This document shows, piece after piece, positions 17,305-24,284 of a DNA stretch of 64,000 bases; the stretch's first letter is position 1, and the number at the start of each line of letters is the position of its first letter. Both the position numbers and the translations under genes were made by a program. The notes under the pieces are model-generated. The model was not told the origin of the DNA. It made no database searches and was given only the letters and a program-made list of their open reading frames with translations. This DNA comes from an uncultured Flavobacteriales bacterium (GTDB lineage: Bacteria; Bacteroidota; Bacteroidia; Flavobacteriales; Crocinitomicaceae): positions 1 through 64,000 of the forward strand of contig CAMLFH010000014.1 of assembly GCA_946479285.1 (NCBI GenBank). The letters run 5' to 3'.

Positions 17305-17838
17305 TTAGCCTTTTATTGGTTCAACCATTAATTCGTGATCCTGGATCATTTCCTTTGCTTTCTGCAGGCAACGGTATTTCTGTGCTTTCGCCACTTTATC
17401 GTTCCGAAGTCCGATCTTTTTAGCAATATCAACCATGTTCCATCCCAATCCGTAAAACAATTGGAGGAGTTCCTGGCATTGTGCTCCCAATTTCTCAAGA
17501 GTTGATTCCACTTCCCGAATCTTCATTTCTTTTTCAAACCAGTGATCATCGCCGGTATCTTGAATATTCTCATGTAATTCGGTTGAAATTTGTTTTTGTT
17601 CTTTACGCGCCTGGTTATACCAAAGCAATTTGCAGGTATTCCGCACGTAGAAAAAAGGTTCAACAGTCAATTCAAAGTCAGACGATTCTCGTTTGCGGAC
17701 ATAGATCAGCAGGGCTTCCTGGAAAATATCCTCCGCGCTCACAGAATCGCAGCCCAAAGTCTTCATGTAACGGCGGATATCCGGCCATTTCCGATAGAGT
17801 TGTTTGAGTTCCTGCTGCATATTTACGGTTCCGATCAT
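17305..17838 (-). CDS. ECF-type RNA polymerase sigma factor
   Basis: A 177-residue sigma-70 family protein. Region 2 is visible in DSVSAEDIFQEALLIYVRKR and FFYVRNTCKLLWYNQARK, and region 4 in LGAQCQELLQLFYGLGWNMVDIAKKIGLRNDKVAKAQKYRCLQK. It should direct transcription of a small regulon, possibly controlled by the membrane protein encoded 3 bp downstream. The start may be ATG 17838 or the ATG at 17820 (MQQELKQLY); both are in frame. Confidence 0.85.
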   Translation of the reverse strand: MIGTVNMQQELKQLYRKWPDIRRYMKTLGCDSVSAEDIFQEALLIYVRKRESSDFELTVEPFFYVRNTCKLLWYNQARKEQKQISTELHENIQDTGDDHWFEKEMKIREVESTLEKLGAQCQELLQLFYGLGWNMVDIAKKIGLRNDKVAKAQKYRCLQKAKEMIQDHELMVEPIKG

Positions 17839-17983
17839 GGAGCTGTTTTCAGTCTAATGTTGAGAAAACGAAAAGGTAAACACTAATTCCTAATTACGCA
17901 TGCCGAATTACGAAATAATGTAATTTGACCATAAAAAAGGAATTCCGGACAGGATGTAAATAATCACAAACCGGGAAACAAAA

Positions 17984-18013
17984 AAGGTGGTCCGTCAATG
18001 AACGAACCACCTT
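17984..18013 (-). terminator. Terminator of the glycine-rich T9SS gene
   Basis: AAGGTGGT and ACCACCTT arms (8 bp) around a 14-nt loop, with a preceding A-run that reads as a U-run on the minus strand. It lies 20 bp after the stop codon at 18034. Confidence 0.7.
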
Positions 18014-18033
18014 CCAGGTATTAAAAAAACAAC

Positions 18034-19620
18034 TTATTCCTTTACAAGTCTCAACTGTCTGACACTTGATTCTTTCGTAATTCGAAGGGTATACACTCCT
18101 TTTACCAGGGAAGAAAAATCTTTGGTATTAATTTCAATTCCCGACCAAACAACCTGCCCTATGGCATTCATCAATTCAAAGCTTTCATTTCCGGGAGTAT
18201 TTGATACCTGGATTGTTGATTTAAACGGATTTGGATACACATTTACATCCGATAATTCATTCTCATCCATTCCTAAAGATGTAATTGCTACGCATGCAGA
18301 AGTATCCGTACATCCGTTGGAAGTAATGATTACTGCGTAAGTTCCATTCGTTGCAGGTGAATAATCCTGTCCTGTTTGATTGGCAATCAAAGTAGAAGTG
18401 GCGCAATTAATCCATTCGTACGTACCGGTTTCAACAGCGTGAATTGTAAAATTCTGAACGGTCGTTGTAGCTGCAAGCGTACAAACTACCAGATTTACAC
18501 AATTGGATGTATCGATACAACCGTTATTGTTAATAATAACTGCATAATTACCTGTTTGGGTCGGAGTAAAACTTTGGTTGGTAGCTCCGGATACAGATGC
18601 ATTCCCGTTACAGTTGATCCACTGATAAGTTCCCGATTGAACGGCAGTGGCAGTATGCCCATTAGTCGTTGTAGTTGCTGTTAAACTACATATAACCACA
18701 TTTATGCAGTTAGAAGTATCCGAGCAACTTCCGTTATTAACAATTACTGCATAGTTACCTGTTTGTGTTGGAGTAAAGTTTTGGTTAGTCGCTCCAGCTA
18801 TGGGAGTATTCCCTGAACAATTTATCCACTGGTAGGTAGCTCCCGCTTCATTAGCTGTTAGTGTGCTTCCGTTTAAGATCGTCGTGTTATCAAGGACACA
18901 AGCTGTATAAGTAATTGTAACATAACCACCTGTTCCTGTTCCCGGTCCACCGCCGTTACCATTACCACCACCACCGCCGGCGCCGTAATTTACCCCATTA
19001 CCGGCTGGATTGCTCACATTACATGCAGGATCTGTAAAACCTGCACCTTTACCACCATCACCGCCTGGTGCTCCACCTCCAGTTCCGGCTGCTCCTCCGG
19101 GGGTTTGACATTGTCCTGTCCATGCAATTGTATTGCCTCCGTTACCTCCGTTACTAATCGAACCGGCTGCGCCGCCACCGCCACCGCCGAAATAAGTCCA
19201 ATAGCCACCGCCACCGGTACCACCCGTACGATTAATCGTACCGCCTGTGCCACTGCCACCAATGCCGCCACCGCCAATAGAAGGATTGCTTACAATGGAT
19301 CCATCGGTTCCACCGGTAGCACTAATCATCGAGCCCACAGCAGAAGTTCCTCCCGAAGGTCCGCCGCCCGCCACGCCAACAGATACTGTAAGAACCTGAC
19401 CGGGGTTTACTGAATATGTTCCTTTGGCATATCCGCCACCGCCGCCACCGCCGCCGCCATTTCCGCCGCCCGCACCTCCTGCACCAAGGACTTCAATTTC
19501 CAGGGAAGTAACTCCCGGGGGAACATTGAATGTGGAACTACTTGAAAAATTTACGGTTGTTTGTGAAAACAGCGTTCCACCAAATAGTGTTAATAGTAGT
19601 GTGTTGAATAGTTTTTTCAT
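18034..19620 (-). CDS. Glycine-rich secreted protein with T9SS type A sorting signal
   Basis: A 528-residue secreted protein. Signal peptide MKKLFNTLLLTLFGGTLFSQ, then a glycine-rich region of about 200 residues with long Gly runs (GGGGGGGGG) opened by FNVPPGVTSLEIEVLGAGG, as in glycine-rich surface proteins. Three repeats of about 75 residues follow, each with YQWINC or YEWINC, TQTGNYAVI and NGC.DTS.C. The C-terminal domain with NVYPNPF, ELMNAIGQVVW and GVYTLRITKE is a T9SS type A sorting signal. The protein is expected to reach the cell surface or medium through the type IX secretion system. The frame extends to 19791, but the ATG at 19620 starts a clean signal peptide. Confidence 0.85.
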   Translation of the reverse strand: MKKLFNTLLLTLFGGTLFSQTTVNFSSSSTFNVPPGVTSLEIEVLGAGGAGGGNGGGGGGGGGYAKGTYSVNPGQVLTVSVGVAGGGPSGGTSAVGSMISATGGTDGSIVSNPSIGGGGIGGSGTGGTINRTGGTGGGGYWTYFGGGGGGAAGSISNGGNGGNTIAWTGQCQTPGGAAGTGGGAPGGDGGKGAGFTDPACNVSNPAGNGVNYGAGGGGGNGNGGGPGTGTGGYVTITYTACVLDNTTILNGSTLTANEAGATYQWINCSGNTPIAGATNQNFTPTQTGNYAVIVNNGSCSDTSNCINVVICSLTATTTTNGHTATAVQSGTYQWINCNGNASVSGATNQSFTPTQTGNYAVIINNNGCIDTSNCVNLVVCTLAATTTVQNFTIHAVETGTYEWINCATSTLIANQTGQDYSPATNGTYAVIITSNGCTDTSACVAITSLGMDENELSDVNVYPNPFKSTIQVSNTPGNESFELMNAIGQVVWSGIEINTKDFSSLVKGVYTLRITKESSVRQLRLVKE

Positions 19621-19842
19621 AGTAATTACTTTAAACGTTGATGTGTTAAATAAATGCTCACTGAGCAGTATCAAAAGGTAATTTACATGTAAAAGGCCGA
19701 AAATCAAAAAAATATTTTCAATGCTCCGGTAAATGAATTCGATCTGCAAAAGAAGATTCTGCCAATAAATATTAAAAGCAGGTCTTGGCACTGTAGGATC
19801 GTTAATTTAGGTCCACGCACTAACAATTAAATTTTTCTGATT

Positions 19843-20256
19843 ATGATACAAGTTGTCACAGTAGTATTAGCAATATTAGTTATCGTTATAAACGGAATCC
19901 TCGGACATTATTATCCTACAAGTGCAATACTGGGCACTCCCATTATGATTGGAATAAGTTCTTTGATCCTTGTTTTAGGCTTACGAAGAGCGGCTACCAT
20001 CTGGAAAAGTTGCCTGGTGCTTTTCTGCTCAATCTTTAATGATTTCCTGCTCCTGACCTATTCCGGTGGGGTTCATGACAATAAAGGACTTGCCTTGATC
20101 GGCTCATACTTTGTCTATGGATTAATTTCGGGATACCTTATTTTAATTTTAGGAACTTTCAATAGTAAGGATAAATTACCCCGCAAATTAATAGCCTATG
20201 CCATTTTTCCGGTGCTGGTATTTATTTACATGCAACTCCGATTAAATATTTACTGA
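19843..20256 (+). CDS. Hypothetical integral membrane protein
   Basis: A 137-residue hydrophobic protein with four likely membrane helices (VVTVVLAILVIVINGIL, IGISSLILVLGL, SCLVLFCSIFNDFLLLTYS and the last GLISGYLILILGTF with IFPVLVFIYMQ). No family recognised. It starts a series of small plus-strand genes encoding secreted or membrane proteins. Confidence 0.65.
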   Translation: MIQVVTVVLAILVIVINGILGHYYPTSAILGTPIMIGISSLILVLGLRRAATIWKSCLVLFCSIFNDFLLLTYSGGVHDNKGLALIGSYFVYGLISGYLILILGTFNSKDKLPRKLIAYAIFPVLVFIYMQLRLNIY

Positions 20257-20292
20257 AAAGCTCCGTTAATGGATCAAACAGAAATTTATTTG

Positions 20293-20850
20293 ATGAAATT
20301 ACTAACCTGCTTATTTTTCTGCCTGACTTTTCTAACTGGCTTCTCTCAAAAAGACAAGGAAAAGATCCTTGCAAATTTTGATTATGTGGAATACTATCCG
20401 GATTCAACAATTAAAGAAGCACGGAAATTCAGCGGGACGAACCTGGAAGGAACGACCGTAGAATTCAACACTGCCGGTGAGCCGGTTGCCATTGGAAACT
20501 ATAAAAAAGGGATGAAAACTGGAAGATGGATTTATTCTGACGGTGCATACAGTTTCTTTGTGTTACAAAAGAAAGATCCGGAACTAAAGGTCTGTTTAAC
20601 CGAAAAACAGGATGAAGCGGGAAATAAAACGGGAGAATTAAAAGACCGGTTTGAAGGAATATTACTATGGGAGTTTCATCAGACTTATGAAGTTTTGTTG
20701 AATCCTTTAGTCAGAAAACGAATGTGCAATATGATAGTCTCTGTTCCAAATACAAACATCAATGAAATTACTTATCCTCTTATTCTCCAACATGATTTTC
20801 CTAACTGGCTTCTCACAAAAAGACAAAGAAAAAATCTTGGCCAATTTTGA
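20293..20850 (+). CDS. Secreted repeat-type protein, tandem copy 1 (3' end runs into copy 2)
   Basis: A 185-residue protein from ATG 20293 with signal peptide (MKLLTCLFFCLTFLTGFSQ). The core KILANFDYVEYYPDSTI, then NFKKG-like GNYKKGMKTGRWIYSDG, recalls MORN/toxin-antitoxin YwqK-type repeats found in Bacteroidota. It is a paralogue of the next gene. After LLNP its sequence departs from the paralogue, and its last 30 residues are read from copy 2's 5' DNA in another frame (overlap 20762-20850). The original C-terminus was probably lost in the duplication, so the protein may be altered. Confidence 0.65.
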   Translation: MKLLTCLFFCLTFLTGFSQKDKEKILANFDYVEYYPDSTIKEARKFSGTNLEGTTVEFNTAGEPVAIGNYKKGMKTGRWIYSDGAYSFFVLQKKDPELKVCLTEKQDEAGNKTGELKDRFEGILLWEFHQTYEVLLNPLVRKRMCNMIVSVPNTNINEITYPLILQHDFPNWLLTKRQRKNLGQF

Positions 20851-21202
20851 TTACGTGGAGTATTATCCGGATTCGACGATTCGATCTGCCCACCAATTTA
20901 TCGGTTTTACCCTGGAAAGAGTATCGATAGAATTCAATGAGGCCGGAATGCCGGTTGCCATAGGAAACTATCAAAAAGGAAAACGGGTCGGAGAATGGAT
21001 TTATTCCGATGGTTCAGTTACAATCTTTCCGAAGTTAAGCGCAATTGAGAATCCAACTGTTATTGCTTTTGACCCTTATGACCCGACAGATCACAGAACC
21101 GGATCTTTGCGCCCGGGATGCGGAACGGGAACTATGCAGGCTATACAGAATTTCAAAGCAAAGTATCAGAGCTTAATTAATCCGGGAAATAATAGTGAAT
21201 AA
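20762..21202 (+). CDS. Secreted repeat-type protein, tandem copy 2
   Basis: A 146-residue paralogue of copy 1: signal peptide MKLLILLFSNMIFLTGFSQ, then the shared block KDKEKILANFDYVEYYPDST, and GNYQKGKRVGEWIYSDG, a MORN/YwqK-like unit. It ends with FKAKYQSLINPGNNSE, which appears to be the native C-terminus lost in copy 1. The start codon lies inside the end of copy 1 in a different frame. Function unknown; the repeats are of the type often found in outer-membrane-associated or secreted proteins. Confidence 0.7.
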   Translation: MKLLILLFSNMIFLTGFSQKDKEKILANFDYVEYYPDSTIRSAHQFIGFTLERVSIEFNEAGMPVAIGNYQKGKRVGEWIYSDGSVTIFPKLSAIENPTVIAFDPYDPTDHRTGSLRPGCGTGTMQAIQNFKAKYQSLINPGNNSE

Positions 21203-21207
21203 CAAAG

Positions 21208-21297
21208 ATGAGGATAAAAAACAGGCGAACCATTCTCATTGTATTGGGAGTTCTTGTGTTGTTGGTAATAACACCATCCTGCTGTTTATTCTTTTAA
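21208..21297 (+). CDS. Small membrane peptide, 29 residues
   Basis: A 29-codon ORF beginning MRIKNRRTILIVLG with one hydrophobic helix and ending TPSCCLFF. It starts 5 bp after the stop of the upstream gene, so translational coupling is plausible. Its basic start followed by a hydrophobic run resembles the 39-residue ORF at 22287. I give it as a probable small protein, not a proven one. Confidence 0.4.
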   Translation: MRIKNRRTILIVLGVLVLLVITPSCCLFF

Positions 21298-21334
21298 AAT
21301 TGGGAATTGTCAGCGTACATTAACTTGAATATCT

Positions 21335-21784
21335 ATGGAGATAATCATCAATAAAGAGCATTTCACATTCCATGTAGAGAAAAACCTCACGGAACCCTGT
21401 CCGGAGTGTGGTGTTCCGGCTTGTGGAAAGGAAGATTTTTTCTGGTATGAAAAAGAAGGAAAAAGAATGGCGCTGGTTTTGGATGGTTCGTATTTGGATT
21501 TGGTCATCCAGGATTATTTTAAGACCAGTTATGAAAAAAACACATACGCTTCATTACCTAAATTCCTAAGGGAATCCAATGAATGCATCGGCTGGAGTGA
21601 AGCGGATGATTTCGGGGAAACGGAATTGGAAATAGATGATCTGCTGACAGCTATTACTCTTATTCAGGCTGCCGGGATTGAAGATTGGCTGAAAAGTGAA
21701 ATGATCGCATATACACAGGAACTGAAAATTGTTTGCTACCAGGCGAAGTCATTGGGTAGTAAACTTTATGTGACACGAAGTTGA
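21335..21784 (+). CDS. Hypothetical protein with CPECG zinc-like motif
   Basis: A 149-residue soluble protein. CPECGVPACGKEDFFWY supplies a CxxCx(4)C pattern that could bind a metal. The rest is helical with acidic patches (GWSEADDFGETELEIDDL). No signal peptide and no family recognised. It lies between two small membrane protein genes on the same strand. Confidence 0.6.
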   Translation: MEIIINKEHFTFHVEKNLTEPCPECGVPACGKEDFFWYEKEGKRMALVLDGSYLDLVIQDYFKTSYEKNTYASLPKFLRESNECIGWSEADDFGETELEIDDLLTAITLIQAAGIEDWLKSEMIAYTQELKIVCYQAKSLGSKLYVTRS

Positions 21785-21853
21785 ATCAGAACATTTAATC
21801 AACTACTAGATTTTCTTACATTTAACTTCTAATATTACTTATTTCTATACCTT

Positions 21854-22294
21854 ATGAACGCTTCTGTTTTTAAAACTGCATACATCTTTACTGGCTTCAT
21901 GTTGGTTGTAAATCTTGTCATTGATTTGATGTCCACACATTTTAAGGCTTCACTTTTGACAAGCCTGTTTAGTTGGCAATATTGGGTCTATGATGTTCTT
22001 CCGGAACTTCTCATTAGTTTTCTAGCGGCTGCAGGAACCATTATGATTTCTTCAAAGCTGAAAGATTTTACCTGGAAATCTGTTATCCTTAAGGTAGTGA
22101 TTTTCACTTTGATCTATTCTTTTTTATGTTTAATGATTTCCTTTACTGTTTTCATGGTAGTCAACGGAAGTAATTTTAAGCTGTATAATCCGTGGGATTT
22201 TATTTTTTCTATCACAGGAATACGTGTTGCTTTTATCTTCCAGGTAGTTTGGATGGTACTGAAATACCAGCAAAAACCCTTAGACAATGAGTAA
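21854..22294 (+). CDS. Hypothetical integral membrane protein
   Basis: A 146-residue protein with four hydrophobic segments (YIFTGFMLVVNLVIDLM, VLPELLISFLAAAGTIMI, VILKVVIFTLIYSFLCLMI and IRVAFIFQVVWMVL). No family recognised. Its stop overlaps the start of a tiny ORF by 8 nt. Confidence 0.62.
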   Translation: MNASVFKTAYIFTGFMLVVNLVIDLMSTHFKASLLTSLFSWQYWVYDVLPELLISFLAAAGTIMISSKLKDFTWKSVILKVVIFTLIYSFLCLMISFTVFMVVNGSNFKLYNPWDFIFSITGIRVAFIFQVVWMVLKYQQKPLDNE

Positions 22295-22406
22295 TCGAAA
22301 GATATTTTTAATCGTTGGTATTCTTGTAGCGGTATTTTTCGCTCTCTTATTTTTTTTGGTCATTTACCTTATTGGAAATGGAGATTTTCATTTCAGAGGG
22401 CATTGA
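22287..22406 (+). CDS. Small membrane peptide, 39 residues
   Basis: A 39-codon ORF starting MSNRKIFLIVGILVAV with one long membrane helix and a polar C-terminus ending in NGDFHFRGH. Its ATG lies 8 nt before the end of the upstream membrane gene, an arrangement typical of coupled translation. It resembles the 29-residue ORF at 21208 in its NR(R/K) start and LIV.G(V/I)LV run. Confidence 0.45.
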   Translation: MSNRKIFLIVGILVAVFFALLFFLVIYLIGNGDFHFRGH

Positions 22407-22577
22407 ATAAGCCAATGGGAAATGTATTAACAACTCAAATGTCTTACGCAGAACGCTTACGCCTTAGCGTTGGCGCAAGAAGAAGAGTGTTTTTGATTGA
22501 AAAGCAATTAGATCCGCTAAGGAATGTAATTCGCAATTCTCTAAAATTTTGGTAATTCTCACCCAACATCCATGCCG

Positions 22578-22585
22578 TATCTTTG
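22578..22585 (+). promoter_or_regulatory. -7 promoter element (TATCTTTG)
   Basis: A perfect TAnnTTTG match 36 nt before the ATG at 22622. It lies downstream of a small AACGCT/AGCGTT inverted repeat at 22452-22471. Confidence 0.45.
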
Positions 22586-22621
22586 ATTTTAGGTAACTTC
22601 AAAAAAAAAAACGGCTTTTTA

Positions 22622-24154
22622 ATGGATGATGTAGACAATATAGAACTGAACTACCTGGATATTTCGGATTATGAAGCGTTGAAGGAAGCCATGGTGGAAT
22701 CTTACACCGGCTTGTCGAATCCTTTCTGGACACGGAAACAGGTAGAAACGCTCATTAACCAGTTTCCGGACGGACAGGTTGCTATTAAAGTGAACGGACA
22801 AATTGCCGGCGTGGCGCTTTCTATCATTGTGGATTCTTCGAAATTCGAGCATTTACATACCTATAAACAGATTACGGGTAATTATACCTTCAAGACTCAC
22901 CGGGCAGGCGGGAATATTCTCTACGGAATTGATGTTTTTATCAAAAAGGAATTCCGCGGCCTGAGACTTGGTCGCAGATTGTATGATTACCGCAAGGAAT
23001 TGTGCGAAAAACTGAATCTCAAAGGAATTGCTTTCGGCGGGCGAATTCCGAATTACCACAAATATGCCAATGAGATGACGCCCAGGGAATACATTGAGAA
23101 GGTGAAACGCAAAGAAGTTCACGATCCGGTGCTCGATTTCCAAATGTCGAACGATTTTCACCCATCCAAGATTTTAAAAAATTACCTGGAAGGCGATTCA
23201 CACTCAAAAGATTACGCGGTCCTTTTGGAATGGGACAACTTGTACTACGAAGTCAAAAATGAAGCTCCGAGTGCAATCAAAACAGACGTGCGCCTGGGAT
23301 TGATCCAGTGGCAGATGCGCCCTTACTCCAACCTGGACGAATTAATGCAGCAAGCAGAATATTTTGTGGATGCCGTTTCGGGTTATCGCTCCGATTTTGC
23401 GCTTTTTCCGGAATTCTTCAATGCTCCGCTCATGGCCGAGAACAATCATTTGTCAGAACCGCAGGCCATTCGTGAGCTGGCCAAATACACCCAGGAAGTT
23501 GTTCAGCAGTTTTCCAAGCTGGCAATCAGCTATAATATCAACATTATTACGGGAAGTATGCCGGAAATTCAAAACGACCGTTTGTACAACGTGGGCTATT
23601 TATGCCACCGCGACGGACGGATTGAACGTTTTGAAAAGATCCACGTTACTCCCGACGAAGCAAAGATCTGGGGAATGGAAGGCGGAAGCCACATCCAGGT
23701 TTTCGATACGGATTGTGGCAAGATCGGGATCCTGATCTGTTACGATGTGGAATTCCCGGAATTAAGCCGCTTACTGGCCGATGAAGGAATGGATATTCTT
23801 TTTGTACCTTTCCTGACTGATACGCAAAACGGGTATTCGCGTGTGAGACATTGTGCACAAGCACGTGCAATCGAGAACGAATGTTATGTCGCTATTGCAG
23901 GAAGTGTAGGAAACCTGCCGAATGTTCACAACATGGATATTCAATATTCTCAATCGATCGTATTTACACCTTGCGATTTTGCTTTTCCGTCCAACGGGAT
24001 TAAAGCGGAAGCCACAACGAATACAGAAATGATCCTGATAGCGGACGTAGATATTACTTTGCTACGGGAACTGAATCAATATGGCTCTGTGCGGAACCTG
24101 AAGGACAGGCGGACAGATATTTATGATTTGAAAAAGCGGAGAAGAAAAGAATAA
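22622..24154 (+). CDS. Bifunctional GNAT acetyltransferase / carbon-nitrogen hydrolase
   Basis: A 510-residue fusion. Residues 5-175 are a GNAT N-acetyltransferase domain with the acetyl-CoA-binding loop in RGLRLGRRLYDYR. Residues 220-500 are a nitrilase-superfamily amidohydrolase with all three catalytic residues: Glu265 (FPEFF), Lys339 (EKIHVTPDE) and Cys373 (ILICYDVEFPE). The same pair occurs as two separate overlapping genes at 49622-51147. The substrate is unknown; an amide or N-acyl compound is likely from the family. TTG 22583 could extend the frame, but ATG 22622 is preferred. It was not found in an operon. Confidence 0.9.
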   Translation: MDDVDNIELNYLDISDYEALKEAMVESYTGLSNPFWTRKQVETLINQFPDGQVAIKVNGQIAGVALSIIVDSSKFEHLHTYKQITGNYTFKTHRAGGNILYGIDVFIKKEFRGLRLGRRLYDYRKELCEKLNLKGIAFGGRIPNYHKYANEMTPREYIEKVKRKEVHDPVLDFQMSNDFHPSKILKNYLEGDSHSKDYAVLLEWDNLYYEVKNEAPSAIKTDVRLGLIQWQMRPYSNLDELMQQAEYFVDAVSGYRSDFALFPEFFNAPLMAENNHLSEPQAIRELAKYTQEVVQQFSKLAISYNINIITGSMPEIQNDRLYNVGYLCHRDGRIERFEKIHVTPDEAKIWGMEGGSHIQVFDTDCGKIGILICYDVEFPELSRLLADEGMDILFVPFLTDTQNGYSRVRHCAQARAIENECYVAIAGSVGNLPNVHNMDIQYSQSIVFTPCDFAFPSNGIKAEATTNTEMILIADVDITLLRELNQYGSVRNLKDRRTDIYDLKKRRRKE

Positions 24155-24170
24155 TTGATGATTTTTTCAC

Positions 24171-24178
24171 TAATTTTG
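24171..24178 (+). promoter_or_regulatory. -7 promoter element of ABC-F leader (TAATTTTG)
   Basis: A perfect TAnnTTTG match about 107 nt before the ABC-F start codon. The resulting leader contains the 13-codon ORF and the inverted repeat described next. Confidence 0.5.
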
Positions 24179-24212
24179 TAATCAAACAAATAATTCCTCC
24201 ATGTAAAAAATA

Positions 24213-24283
24213 ATTTCTTTCTAACAATTAAGATGGTAAACCGAAGAGCTGTTTACCCGATTCGTCACTCTTAAGAAAGAAAT
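24213..24283 (+). promoter_or_regulatory. Putative translational attenuator of the ABC-F gene
   Basis: ATTTCTTTCT (24213-24222) is perfectly complementary to AGAAAGAAAT (24274-24283), which covers the purine-rich region just before the ATG at 24285. An inner TAAG/CTTA (24229-24232 and 24270-24273) extends the stem. The loop encloses a 13-codon ORF whose stop codon overlaps the 3' arm. If ribosomes stall in the ORF, the stem could not form and the ABC-F start would be exposed. This is inferred from sequence only. Confidence 0.6.
24233..24274 (+). CDS. Leader peptide of ABC-F gene (MVNRRAVYPIRHS)
   Basis: A 13-codon ORF with stop codon, placed between the arms of an inverted repeat upstream of the ABC-F gene. 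The Arg-Arg pair and C-terminal RHS are notable, because short leader peptides of antibiotic-responsive genes often rely on specific residues to stall ribosomes. No direct evidence of translation. Confidence 0.5.
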   Translation: MVNRRAVYPIRHS

Positions 24284-24284
24284 C

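Noticed and set aside
19424..19681. Proline-rich open frame on the plus strand
   Set aside because: It is the antisense reading of the glycine-rich T9SS gene; the poly-Pro run is a shadow of poly-Gly codons.
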